Positions 43,475-51,208 of a DNA stretch of 51,208 nt are shown here, piece by piece. The position numbers and the translations under genes were made by a program. The stretch is from an uncultured SAR86 cluster bacterium (GTDB lineage: Bacteria > Pseudomonadota > Gammaproteobacteria > Magnimaribacterales > D2472), in contig CABWZP010000005.1 in NCBI GenBank assembly GCA_902509965.1, positions 1-51,208 of the forward strand, given 5' to 3'. The notes under the pieces are model-generated. The model did not search any database. It saw only the letters and a program-made list of their open reading frames with translations, and was not told where the DNA came from. The stretch's first letter is position 1; the number at the start of each line of letters is the position of its first letter.

Positions 43475-44215
43475 ATGAATTTAGATGGAAAAGTTGCTTT
43501 AGTAACTGGTGCCTGTAAAGGTATTGGGTTGCAAATTGCACATGATTTAGCAAAAAATGGAGCGATGGTTTACATAAATGGTCGCGATGAAGAAAAAGTA
43601 AAAAAACTTGTTATGACTTTATGTAATGAAAATCTACGAGTGAGGCCTTTTATTTGTGATGTTTCAGACTATGATAGCGTTAAGCTTGCTTTTAGATCAT
43701 ATGCAAAAGAAGGTAAAAAACTCGATATACTAGTTAATAATGCTGGAATTTTAGATGATGCTTTAATCGGAATGGTATCATTAGGTCAAATTGAGAAGAC
43801 ATTTAGAACCAATACATATTCAGTTTTATTTTTATCACAATACGCATCCCGCTTCATGGCTAGAAATAATAAAGGTTCGATAATTAATATCAGTTCAATA
43901 ATTGGTACAAATGGGAATGAAGGTCAAGCAGTGTACGGTGGTTCTAAGGCGGCTATTATTGGTATCACTAAAAGTCTAGCAAAAGAATTGGCTATAAAAA
44001 ATATAAGAGTTAATGCTATTGCTCCAGGATTTATAGATACTGATATGTCTAGATCAGTATCTGATGCTGTCTTTCAAGAACGAATTAATTCGATTGCTAT
44101 GAAAAGGATTGGATTGCCCTCGGAAATATCTAATGTAGTCGCGTTTTTAGCATCAGATTTTTCTTCATATGTAACCGGTCAGGTGATAGGTGTAGATGGA
44201 GGTATGTTGATTTAG
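43475..44215 (+). CDS. FabG-like 3-ketoacyl-ACP reductase (SDR)
   Basis: A 246-residue classical SDR. TGACKGIGLQIA binds NADP, LVNNAGILDD follows, the catalytic set is INISSIIG and VYGGSKAA, and the end is VTGQVIGVDGGMLI. It closely resembles FabG, yet stands 3 bases after an acyltransferase gene at the end of the polysaccharide locus, so it is likely dedicated to the acyl module (ACP at 38778) and not to bulk fatty acid synthesis. It is the last gene before a 272-base spacer. Confidence 0.85.
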   Translation: MNLDGKVALVTGACKGIGLQIAHDLAKNGAMVYINGRDEEKVKKLVMTLCNENLRVRPFICDVSDYDSVKLAFRSYAKEGKKLDILVNNAGILDDALIGMVSLGQIEKTFRTNTYSVLFLSQYASRFMARNNKGSIINISSIIGTNGNEGQAVYGGSKAAIIGITKSLAKELAIKNIRVNAIAPGFIDTDMSRSVSDAVFQERINSIAMKRIGLPSEISNVVAFLASDFSSYVTGQVIGVDGGMLI

Positions 44216-44487
44216 GTTAACATTTTTTGTTTTTTTTGAAAAAAATTAATTACCTTATCTGTTAATATTTTACACAAAGATAATTTTAATTTAGTGCTAA
44301 TATCTGCAAGCCTTAATTGTTCAAAAATAATAAAATTAATCTTACATAGCATATATATGGTTAGTGCCGTATATATGGCTTTAAAATAATTATGACCCAT
44401 TAAGCCTTTGACATTATTATTTTTTATAAGCTTTTAAAGTTCTTAATTGATAATAAGACATATATAATAAATCCAAATTTTAATACA
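44216..44487. other. AT-rich spacer between polysaccharide locus and pdxH
   Basis: No gene is seen. Near the left end TTTTTTT-TG-AAAAAAA could form an AT-only hairpin. TATATATGG occurs twice, at 44352-44360 and 44370-44378. A perfect TATAAT at 44463-44468 with TTCTTA 17 bp upstream may be the pdxH promoter, giving a leader of about a dozen bases. Confidence 0.4.
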
Positions 44488-45084
44488 ATGATTAAATTTA
44501 ATAACTTAAATAAAGAAATTCCTTTTCTGCTTTTTAAAGCGAAATATGATAAAGCTGTTGATGCAGGTCAAAAAGCCATTGAAGCCATTTCAATTTCTTC
44601 TTTCAACAAGGAGATAAGTGAGGTTGATTCTAGATACGTAAATCTTAAATTCATCACAAATGATGAGTTTATTTTTTTTAGTAACTATAACTCTGTGAAA
44701 GCAGCCTCCTTTAACTCTCATAACCAAATAGCTGCATTAGTATATTGGCCTAGTATTAATGTTCAGATTAGAATAAAGGCAGAAATAAAAAAAACTTCAA
44801 ATGAATTTAATAAGAAATATTTTTTTGACAGATCAGAAGAAAAAAATGCATTAGCTATTTCATCTAACCAATCAAAGCCAATAGATTCTTATAACCAAGT
44901 TAAAGAAAATTATAATAAATCTTTAAATAATGATAATTTAAAGAAATGCCCAGAGTTTTGGGGAGGTTATTCTTTTACTCCTTACTATTTTGAATTTTGG
45001 GAAGGGCATGAGTCACGACTAAATAAAAGAGAGGTCTATGAAAAAAGTGATAATAGTTGGAAGCATCTTGTTCTTCAACCCTAG
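44488..45084 (+). CDS. pdxH: Pyridoxamine 5'-phosphate oxidase-like protein
   Basis: An FMN-dependent oxidase of 198 residues expected to make PLP from PNP/PMP. PdxH landmarks are FFSNYNSVKAASFNSHNQIAA-type FMN binding (quoted in part: FFSNYNSVKAAS), ALVYWPSINVQIRI, AISSNQSKPI, FWGGYSFTPYYFEFWEG and the end ESRLNKREVY...WKHLVLQP. In E. coli PdxH the C-terminal motif is RLHDR, where Arg and His contact the substrate; here it is RLNKR, so the His is replaced by Asn. PLP is needed by the three aminotransferases of the window. The neighbouring infC operon usually follows thrS, which is absent. Confidence 0.8.
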   Translation: MIKFNNLNKEIPFLLFKAKYDKAVDAGQKAIEAISISSFNKEISEVDSRYVNLKFITNDEFIFFSNYNSVKAASFNSHNQIAALVYWPSINVQIRIKAEIKKTSNEFNKKYFFDRSEEKNALAISSNQSKPIDSYNQVKENYNKSLNNDNLKKCPEFWGGYSFTPYYFEFWEGHESRLNKREVYEKSDNSWKHLVLQP

Positions 45085-45115
45085 ATAAAATTTTATTGCG
45101 TAATAGGTTAATTAG

Positions 45116-45121
45116 TATAAA
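45116..45121 (+). promoter_or_regulatory. Possible -10 element for the infC operon
   Basis: TATAAA(AT) stands about 100 bases before the proposed infC start; the -35 region is weak (TTATTG at 17 bp). A 12-bp palindrome ATAAAATTTTAT lies just upstream, after the pdxH stop. Confidence 0.35.
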
Positions 45122-45223
45122 ATCACATTCACAAAATGATAAAAATCAAACTTTCACAAATAAATAACATTATTTTTAATACTTAATGTTTTCAATCTGC
45201 TCTATTCTTCAAAAGGTATTACC

Positions 45224-45754
45224 ATAGCTTCTCAAAAGAAAAATATCACTCCTATTAATGAAAAAATTAGAGCTACCGAAGTTATGCTCATCAGTTCAAA
45301 TGGAGAAAAACAAGGCTTAGTTTCGATTGATTTAGCTTTAAATTCAGCTAAGGCTGAATCTCTTGATCTGGTCCAAGTATCTCCATCTGATGCAAATCCA
45401 GTCGTTTGTAAATTATTAGATTATGGAAAACATATCTTTGAAAAGAAAAAAAGCACTTCGTCTTCTAAAGTTAAAGTCAAAAGGAATACTGTAAAAGAAA
45501 TAAAGTTTAGACCATCTACTGATATAGGTGATTACAATATTAAATTAAAAAAGATTAAAAGCTTTATTCTTGACGGAGATAAGACTAAAATAAGCGTCCG
45601 TTTTAGAGGTAGAGAAATACTTAATAGTAATCTTGGATTAGATCTTCTTAATAGAATAAGAGATGAGCTTGAAGAAATAGCTCAAGTTGACCAAGAGCCT
45701 TCATTAGAAGGAAGACAATTACTTATGGTCTTATCTCCGCTAAAAAAGAAATAA
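45224..45754 (+). CDS. infC: Translation initiation factor IF-3, starting at AUA
   Basis: IF-3 keeps the ribosomal subunits apart and checks start-codon pairing. From the ATA at 45224 the product has 176 residues and includes the conserved N-terminal [14 protein letters not shown]; the first ATG, at 45284, would cut into the N-domain. AGG at 45214-45216 is 7 bases upstream of the ATA. The ATT at 45218 is too close to it to be a good start. Other blocks: [27 protein letters not shown] and [11 protein letters not shown]. infC genes classically use non-AUG starts for autoregulation; AUU is the commonest, so AUA is a variant. It leads infC-rpmI-rplT-pheS-pheT. Confidence 0.93.
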   Translation: MASQKKNITPINEKIRATEVMLISSNGEKQGLVSIDLALNSAKAESLDLVQVSPSDANPVVCKLLDYGKHIFEKKKSTSSSKVKVKRNTVKEIKFRPSTDIGDYNIKLKKIKSFILDGDKTKISVRFRGREILNSNLGLDLLNRIRDELEEIAQVDQEPSLEGRQLLMVLSPLKKK

Positions 45755-45770
45755 ATATAAAGAGAAAGAT

Positions 45771-45962
45771 ATGGGATACAAGTTAAAATCGCACTCAGGT
45801 GCTGCTAAACGTTTTAAAAAAACAGGTACATCTGTTAAAAGTAGAAGTGCTAGCAGAAACCATATACTTACAAAACAGTCTACAAAAAGAAAAAGACACA
45901 ATAGAGGACTAATTAAGTTAGCTGGAACCACATTAAGAATGGTTCAAAAACTTATTAAATAA
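45771..45962 (+). CDS. rpmI: 50S ribosomal protein L35
   Basis: A 63-residue basic protein with the L35 pattern: [18 protein letters not shown] at the start, then KRKRHNRG and a final basic helix. It lies 16 bases after infC with AGAGAAAG upstream, and 2 bases before rplT, the conserved order. Confidence 0.95.
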   Translation: MGYKLKSHSGAAKRFKKTGTSVKSRSASRNHILTKQSTKRKRHNRGLIKLAGTTLRMVQKLIK

Positions 45963-45964
45963 TT

Positions 45965-46312
45965 ATGCCAAGAGTAACTAAATCAGTCACAGCAAAAGCA
46001 AAACATAAGAAGGTACTTAGTGCCACTAAGGGACATTATGGAGCAAGAAGTAGATTATTTAGAACTGCTAAACAATCTAATATAAAATCTCTACAATACG
46101 CATTTAGGGATAGAAAAAATAGGAAAAGAGCCTTTAGATCTTTGTGGATTGCAAGAATTAATGCAGGCTCTAGAGCTTTAGGAGTATCATACTCAGTTTT
46201 AGTAAATGGTTTAAATAAAAGTAATATTTTGCTTGATAGAAAAATTTTATCTGACTTAGCAATAAATGATGCTTCAACATTTGAGAAAATTGTTAAAACA
46301 GCAGTAAATTAA
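45965..46312 (+). CDS. rplT: 50S ribosomal protein L20
   Basis: A 115-residue basic protein needed early in 50S assembly; in E. coli it also represses its own operon through the rpmI leader. VTKSVTAKAKHKKVLSATKG, YGARSRLFRTAKQ, YAFRDRKNRKRAFRSLWI and INAGSRALG are canonical. It ends only 7 bases before pheS, leaving no room for an N-terminal extension of PheS. Confidence 0.96.
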   Translation: MPRVTKSVTAKAKHKKVLSATKGHYGARSRLFRTAKQSNIKSLQYAFRDRKNRKRAFRSLWIARINAGSRALGVSYSVLVNGLNKSNILLDRKILSDLAINDASTFEKIVKTAVN

Positions 46313-46319
46313 TTTTAAA

Positions 46320-47045
46320 ATGTCTTCTTTAGACAAAATAAATCCTCCAGCTATTTCTAAAGATATTGGAACACTGCATCCAATAAATCAAACTAAAGAT
46401 TATCTCCTGAATCTCCTTACTCAAATTGGGTTTAAAGAAGTTCATGGTCCTGAAATTGAAAGTGAAGATTTTAATTTTGATATGCTTAATATCAAAAAAT
46501 CACACCCAGCAAGACAGATGCATGATACCTTTTATGTAGAAGATAAAAGTAATGTATTAAGAACGCATACATCACCTGTACAAATTAGGAGTATGCTTAA
46601 ATCACAACCACCTATAGCATTTTCATCTGCTGGAAAAGTTTATAGGAAAGATGATGACGCCACTCATTTACCTATGTTTCATCAGGTTGAGGGTATATAT
46701 GTTGATAAAGATGTAACTTTTTCCAACTTAAAAGACCTAATACACCAAATTCTTCATAATTTATTTGGAAAAGATGTTGAGATAAGATTCCGTCCATCAT
46801 ATTTCCCATTTACAGAACCATCTGCAGAAGTTGATATTTTATCTAAAAATGGAAAATGGTTAGAAATTCTAGGTTGTGGCATCGTCAACCCAATAGTATT
46901 AAAGAATTGCAATATTGATCCAGAAAAATATAGCGGTCTTGCTTTTGGTCTCGGAGTTGAAAGAATAGCTATGCTTAAGTACGGAGTGAATGACATAAGA
47001 GAATTTTATAAATCAAATTTAGATTTTTTAGGTCAATTTAAATGA
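46320..47045 (+). CDS. pheS: Phenylalanyl-tRNA synthetase alpha subunit lacking the N-terminal coiled coil
   Basis: The catalytic subunit that charges tRNA-Phe. It has 241 residues against about 327 in E. coli. The product starts in the linker just before the catalytic core (GTLHPINQTKDYLLNLL), and the class II blocks are all there: EIESEDFNFDMLNIKKSHPAR, DTFYVED, LRTHTSPVQIRSML, AGKVYRKDDDATHLPMFHQVEG, RPSYFPFTEPSAEVDI and GLAFGLGVERIAMLKYGVNDIR. The missing 85-90 residues are the coiled-coil arm that holds tRNA-Phe. The region upstream is rplT, so this is no frameshift or wrong start. It overlaps pheT by 4 bases (ATGA). Confidence 0.95.
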   Translation: MSSLDKINPPAISKDIGTLHPINQTKDYLLNLLTQIGFKEVHGPEIESEDFNFDMLNIKKSHPARQMHDTFYVEDKSNVLRTHTSPVQIRSMLKSQPPIAFSSAGKVYRKDDDATHLPMFHQVEGIYVDKDVTFSNLKDLIHQILHNLFGKDVEIRFRPSYFPFTEPSAEVDILSKNGKWLEILGCGIVNPIVLKNCNIDPEKYSGLAFGLGVERIAMLKYGVNDIREFYKSNLDFLGQFK

Positions 47046-48940
47046 AATTTATATACAAGGATCTATTACATTTCTTATCTGATAAACCGTCTATAAAAAA
47101 TTTATCGGAAAGACTTTTTCAGCTTGGTCATGAGCATGAGATTAATTGTGAAGTATTTGCTATGGAGTTCACTCCAAATAGAGGTGACTGCTTATCACTA
47201 ATTGGATTATCAAGAGATCTTAATGTTTTTTTTGGAAAAGCTCAGCCCTATAAAATCTTTCAGGAAGAAATAGAAAATCTTAATCTGGATTTTAAAAATC
47301 TCTCACCTGAAGTTTGCCCTAAAATTAGTTTTCTAGAAATTGAAATCGAAGGCAATGCAAAGGAGTACAAACCATACCTTGAAAATTATTTTTCTTTACT
47401 TGGAAATAAGAAAGTAAATTTCTTTACAGATATTTCTAATTATATTTCTTATGAATTAGGCCAACCAACCCATTGCTTCGATGCAAACACCATTAAATAT
47501 CAATTAATATTTGAAAATAAAATTTGTGAAAAGTCTTTTAAGACATTACTAGGAACAGATATCAATCTTGGTGGTAAAAATTGTATTTTTTCAATAAACG
47601 ATGAAATCATAAGTCTTGCTGGAGTCATGGGAGGTATGTCAACAGCATGCTCAACAAGCACAAAAAAAGCACTGATCGAGTGTGCTTATTTTATTCCTGA
47701 AGCAATAATTGGAAAAAGTGTTAAATATAACCTCGCTTCTGATGCGGCCCATAAATTTGAAAGAGGTGTTGATATTCAATTACAAGAAGAAGTGCTTAGA
47801 AGATTTATCCAAATAGTAAGAGACCATGTATCAATTAAAAATATTAAAATTCAAACATTTGATGAAGGCCAAGATCAGAAAGCTAAAATCCCGATTGATG
47901 TTAAAAGAATTAATAAAATTTTAGGTATAGATCTAGAAGAAGAAAAATACCTCACACATCTAAGCAAGCTAGGTTTTGGCATTGAAAAGGAAATTGTTGT
48001 TCCCACTTTCAGGCATGATATTGCATCACAAAATGATTTAGCAGAAGAGATAGCAAGAGTTATTGGCTATAACAACATAGAAAGTAAGCCTTTAAAGATT
48101 ACAAAAAAGTTAGATAAAAGTACAGATGATGTTAATAGATTAAAAAATTACCTAATTAAAAATGGTTTTTCTGAGGTCATCAATTTTCCATTTACTGCAA
48201 ATGAAGAAAAAAAATCTATATCAATTGATAATCCATTAGACTCGAATAAAAATAAACTTAGGACCTCCTTAAAAAATTCTTTGTTAGAAAATCTTCTTTA
48301 TAACGAAAGAAGACAGAAAGATTCAATAAAATTCTTTGAAATCAGTGACTTGTACACAAAAAATAATGAAATTACTCAAGAAAAAAAACTTGGGATTATT
48401 ATTAGTGGGAGAAAAAGCCATAATTATTTAGATTTTTCGAAGAAATTAGATAATGCATATTTGAGTGAACTATTAAATCAAGACTCTAAAAAGCAAGCTT
48501 TTGTAATTGAAGAAATATCAAGAAAAGAGCTAAAAACTAAAAAGAAAGATAAGATTTTTTATTTAGAAATATCAATAGATAAAATACCCAAGCATCTATT
48601 CAAAGACTCAGAATCAAGAATAGATCAGATTAACTTTATTAAATATCAATCAGTTTCCGAATTTCCTTCTAGTACTAGAGATTTTTCTTTTTCAATAAAA
48701 GATTTAGAAAAGTATAATGCAGTAATTGACTACTTGTCAGACTTAAATGATAAGAATCTTAAAGATGCCTTTATTTTTGATTTTTATGAAAATAAAAAAC
48801 TTAACGAGATTAAGGTTGGCGTAAGGTTGATTTTTCAATCAAATTTAAACACTTTGTCTGAAGAGGATATCCAAAAGAGTGTTAATGAGCTCTTACAGCC
48901 AATTATTGATTTAGAGGGCATTTCAATACCTGGGCTTTAG
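47042..48940 (+). CDS. pheT: Phenylalanyl-tRNA synthetase beta subunit lacking the EMAP-II-like OB domain
   Basis: It has 632 residues against about 795 in E. coli. After a short B1 start (MKFIYKDLLHFLS...LGHEHEIN) the sequence passes straight to FTPNRGDCLSLIGLSRDL, so the tRNA-binding EMAP-II-like domain B2 of about 110 residues is absent. The B3/B4 editing module follows (ELGQPTHCFDAN, SLAGVMGGMS, SDAAHKFERGVD), then B5 (VPTFRHDIASQNDLAEEIARV), the inactive catalytic-like fold, and a C-terminal ferredoxin-like anticodon-binding domain (SEFPSSTRDFSFSI...). No ihfA follows, unlike in most gammaproteobacteria. Confidence 0.94.
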   Translation: MKFIYKDLLHFLSDKPSIKNLSERLFQLGHEHEINCEVFAMEFTPNRGDCLSLIGLSRDLNVFFGKAQPYKIFQEEIENLNLDFKNLSPEVCPKISFLEIEIEGNAKEYKPYLENYFSLLGNKKVNFFTDISNYISYELGQPTHCFDANTIKYQLIFENKICEKSFKTLLGTDINLGGKNCIFSINDEIISLAGVMGGMSTACSTSTKKALIECAYFIPEAIIGKSVKYNLASDAAHKFERGVDIQLQEEVLRRFIQIVRDHVSIKNIKIQTFDEGQDQKAKIPIDVKRINKILGIDLEEEKYLTHLSKLGFGIEKEIVVPTFRHDIASQNDLAEEIARVIGYNNIESKPLKITKKLDKSTDDVNRLKNYLIKNGFSEVINFPFTANEEKKSISIDNPLDSNKNKLRTSLKNSLLENLLYNERRQKDSIKFFEISDLYTKNNEITQEKKLGIIISGRKSHNYLDFSKKLDNAYLSELLNQDSKKQAFVIEEISRKELKTKKKDKIFYLEISIDKIPKHLFKDSESRIDQINFIKYQSVSEFPSSTRDFSFSIKDLEKYNAVIDYLSDLNDKNLKDAFIFDFYENKKLNEIKVGVRLIFQSNLNTLSEEDIQKSVNELLQPIIDLEGISIPGL

Positions 48941-48960
48941 TAAAAATGTCTCATCCCATC

Positions 48961-48966
48961 TATAAT
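48961..48966 (+). promoter_or_regulatory. Possible -10 element for the SLBB export gene
   Basis: A perfect TATAAT in the 72-base spacer after pheT, giving a leader of about 40 bases before ATG 49013. The -35 is weak. A 5-bp inverted repeat, ATGTA-AAA-TACAT, lies downstream of it in the leader. Confidence 0.35.
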
Positions 48967-49012
48967 ATTTAATAAATATATGTAAAATACATTATTAATA
49001 CACGTATTACCT

Positions 49013-51208
49013 ATGAAAAATTATAATCAATATCTATTTCTAGTTTTCTTTATTTTTTCCTTTAATGTTTCAGGCCAAGCCATAGACCCTTCAATTTTAT
49101 CTCAGCTTAGTCCAGAACAAATTGAGATGGCAAAAGATGAATATGCAAAAAAGAATTCTGCAGATAAATCAGTTGAAGAGCTGCCAGCGATAGATGAGTC
49201 ATTAGTAACAAATGAATCTGCATCAGCTAAAGACGCAAATAAAATTCCTGGTCAAAAATACGGTTACGATTTTTTTTCATCAACACCAACTTCTCTTACA
49301 GCAGTTGGAGACCTTCCTTTACCTAACGACTATAAAATCTCTTTAAGAGATCAATTTAGAGTTATCTTATCCGGTTCAAAAGATGCCATATTTAACTTAA
49401 ATGTTAAGCTAGATGGCTCAATATTATTTCCTGAGCTTGGAGCTATTTCAGTTGTTGGACTGAGCTTTAAAGATGTTAAAGATAAACTATCGCAACTAAT
49501 TGAACAATCCTACATTGGTGTAAATATAGACATTTCCATACAAAATTTAAGCGCTAAAAAAATTACAATAGTTGGGGCAGTAAAAACACCAGGAACCTAC
49601 CTTATAAATCCTTTCAGCACTATTACAGGCGCATTAGCGTACTCTGGAGGAGTCTCTGAAATAGGCTCGCTAAGAGACATTAAATTAATAAGAAATAACG
49701 AAGAAATTTTTTCATTTGATTTATATGACTTACTTGTTAGAGGAGATAGATCTAAAGATCTGACTATTGAAGCAGGTGATACTTTGTTAATTAATGCAGC
49801 ATCACAGTTTGTTGAAATAAGTGGTGCAGTAAAACGACCAGCTATATACGAAATCTTAGAGGGCGAAACTTTAATGGATATAGTAAATTTTGCTCTTGGC
49901 TTTGACCAGACTGCAAACAAATCAAATATATCTGTATCATTTTTAGATCTAAATGAAGTAGCGATAGTTAAAAAAAATATAAGCAGCCTAGACCAGAGCC
50001 TAGAAAGCGCATTGTCTGTAAATGTTTTTAATTATGTGAGCGTTGATACCTCTAATATTCAAGTACTTGGCGCAATAGAAGAACCAGGTTTTTATGATAT
50101 TAAAAAATATAATAATTTAGAGAGTTTGATTGATCGTTTAAAATTTGTGGATGTATATCCATGGCTTGGGGTTTTGGAGCAGTTTGACAATAATAAGATT
50201 CTTAAATCTATTATTTTATTTAATTTGACTGATTCCAGTACCTATAAATCTATAGAGCTTTTACCTAACTCTAAAATTTATTTCGCAAATATTAATGAAA
50301 AATCATTTGATGTTAGTGAAATGGCCAAAGCTAAGATAGAAGACTATGAATTAGTACTTAATATTAGGCAAGAAACTTTTAAACTTCCTGTATATGGTAA
50401 ATATTCTGTTAAATCATTTCTAGATTTATTGGGTTTAGATATGAGTGATGTAGATGATATCGCAACGTACATAAGTCCATTAGAAAACATCGTTATTAAT
50501 GATTCATTTAAAAATATGCAATTTACTGCACAAAAATATAACACCGTATCTTTTAAATCGCCTGATAATAATCTTATTACAGTCTCTATTAGCGGAGCAA
50601 TAGATTATCCTGGAACGTATGTCTTAAATAATAATTCTACTGTTGAAGATTTGTATCAGCTAATTGGTAACTTTAAAAATCAAGCCTATCTAGATGGTAT
50701 AGCTCTTACAAGAGAAGTTATTAGAGAAAGACAAGTTAAAGCAATACAGAAATCAAATGAAGACTTAAAAAAAGCCTTGCTTATTAGTTCCCAGAAAGGA
50801 AATGCAATTGGCGATGTAGGTATTATAAGAGCACTTTCTCAATCAATCGATCCTGTGAATTTAGGAAGACTAGCTGGAGATTTTTCTCCAAAATCTCAAG
50901 CATCATTAAATACAGTTTTACTAAATAATGATAGAATTATAGTTCCCAAAAATCCTAATGCTATAAGTGTTTTTGGGGAAGTCTTAAATCCGATAGCAAT
51001 GGAATACAAAAAGAATCAAAGTTTGGATTCTGTAATTAATAATGCTGGTGGATATCAACAATATGCAGATAAAAAAAGAGTATATGTTATCAAGGCAAAT
51101 GGAGTTGTTGTCAAAGCTTCAAGAAATATTTTTGGAAGAAATGTAAATTTAGATCCTGGTGATACCATTGTAGTTCCAAGAAAAATTATAAATCAAAGCC
51201 CAGGTATA
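49013..51208 (+). CDS. Large SLBB-repeat polysaccharide export protein (3' end outside window)
   Basis: An open frame of 732 codons running off the window. It starts with a signal peptide (MKNYNQYLFLVFFIFSFNVSG, cleavage near QA), then DPSILSQLSPEQIEMAKDEY, as in large outer-membrane export proteins of the OtnA/WbfF kind. A Poly_export domain is near residues 100-185 (LPNDYKISLRDQFRVILSG, LDGSILFPELGAISVVG), followed by several SLBB modules beginning ITIVGAVKTPGTYLI, VEISGAVKRPAIYEI, IQVLGAIEEPGFYDI, VSISGAIDYPGTYVL and ISVFGEVLNPIAMEY. It is the probable outer-membrane exit for the polysaccharide. No Shine-Dalgarno precedes the ATG. Confidence 0.9.
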   Translation, partial: MKNYNQYLFLVFFIFSFNVSGQAIDPSILSQLSPEQIEMAKDEYAKKNSADKSVEELPAIDESLVTNESASAKDANKIPGQKYGYDFFSSTPTSLTAVGDLPLPNDYKISLRDQFRVILSGSKDAIFNLNVKLDGSILFPELGAISVVGLSFKDVKDKLSQLIEQSYIGVNIDISIQNLSAKKITIVGAVKTPGTYLINPFSTITGALAYSGGVSEIGSLRDIKLIRNNEEIFSFDLYDLLVRGDRSKDLTIEAGDTLLINAASQFVEISGAVKRPAIYEILEGETLMDIVNFALGFDQTANKSNISVSFLDLNEVAIVKKNISSLDQSLESALSVNVFNYVSVDTSNIQVLGAIEEPGFYDIKKYNNLESLIDRLKFVDVYPWLGVLEQFDNNKILKSIILFNLTDSSTYKSIELLPNSKIYFANINEKSFDVSEMAKAKIEDYELVLNIRQETFKLPVYGKYSVKSFLDLLGLDMSDVDDIATYISPLENIVINDSFKNMQFTAQKYNTVSFKSPDNNLITVSISGAIDYPGTYVLNNNSTVEDLYQLIGNFKNQAYLDGIALTREVIRERQVKAIQKSNEDLKKALLISSQKGNAIGDVGIIRALSQSIDPVNLGRLAGDFSPKSQASLNTVLLNNDRIIVPKNPNAISVFGEVLNPIAMEYKKNQSLDSVINNAGGYQQYADKKRVYVIKANGVVVKASRNIFGRNVNLDPGDTIVVPRKIINQSPGI

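Noticed and set aside
49597-49920. 107-codon minus-strand frame under the SLBB gene
   Set aside because: The plus-strand frame carries clear SLBB repeats through this stretch, so the minus frame is a shadow.
1-51208. CRISPR array, insertion sequence, integrase or phage genes
   Set aside because: No regularly spaced repeats, transposase, integrase or long terminal repeats were seen by reading; module exchange seems to have occurred without a visible mobile element.

Overview
The window is strongly AT-rich, densely packed bacterial DNA with nearly every gene on the + strand. Gene content and order (rpsA-ihfB-pyrF, uvrC-pgsA-tRNA-Cys-tRNA-Leu, infC-rpmI-rplT-pheS-pheT) point to a gammaproteobacterium. 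The short spacers, many start/stop overlaps and several trimmed housekeeping proteins suggest a streamlined marine lineage, for example SAR86-like; that placement is inference.

Layout. 1-7008 is core: the end of ribosomal protein S1, IHF-beta, OMP decarboxylase, a short phosphoglucose isomerase, UvrC, PgsA, two tRNAs with a small UDP-sugar dehydrogenase-like gene wedged between them, and a methyltransferase. 7055-10538 is a small acyl-type cluster (PhyH dioxygenase, ACP, KAS III, SDR, GNAT). 10633-44215 is a large surface-polysaccharide locus. 44488-48940 returns to core genes: a PdxH-like oxidase, infC-rpmI-rplT and an unusually small pheS-pheT pair. From 49013 a large SLBB-type polysaccharide export protein runs off the window.

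The polysaccharide locus reads as modules. (a) Wzz chain-length regulator. (b) GmhB-HddC-HddA-GmhA, all four steps to GDP-D-glycero-alpha-D-manno-heptose, with HddA fused to CBS domains and a NeuB-type synthase fused to a second TIM barrel embedded among them. (c) TviB-like dehydrogenase and TviC/WbpP-like epimerase for UDP-GalNAcA-type sugars. (d) A NeuA-like CMP-sugar synthetase with VOC, class III aminotransferase, methyltransferase and SDR genes. (e) RmlB-RmlA-FdtA-FdtB for a dTDP-3-amino-3,6-dideoxyhexose. (f) Glycosyltransferases, a PglK-like flippase and a Wzy-like polymerase. (g) After a decayed glycosyltransferase remnant, a module with different arginine codon use: PglE/LegC-type aminotransferase, 4,6-dehydratase, PglC-type priming transferase, ACP, AMP ligase, LuxE-like and LuxC-like proteins, a PglD/NeuD-type acyltransferase and FabG.

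Together these would make several nucleotide sugars, prime a lipid carrier with a diacetylbacillosamine-like sugar, assemble a repeat unit, flip it with a PglK-type ABC protein and polymerise it with Wzy/Wzz. The most striking points are a phenylalanyl-tRNA synthetase lacking accessory tRNA-binding parts in both subunits, the heptose/NeuB-fusion cluster, the LuxC/LuxE-like acyl-reduction module without luciferase, a glycosyltransferase that seems to start at AUA, and an S1 protein ending after its fifth domain.
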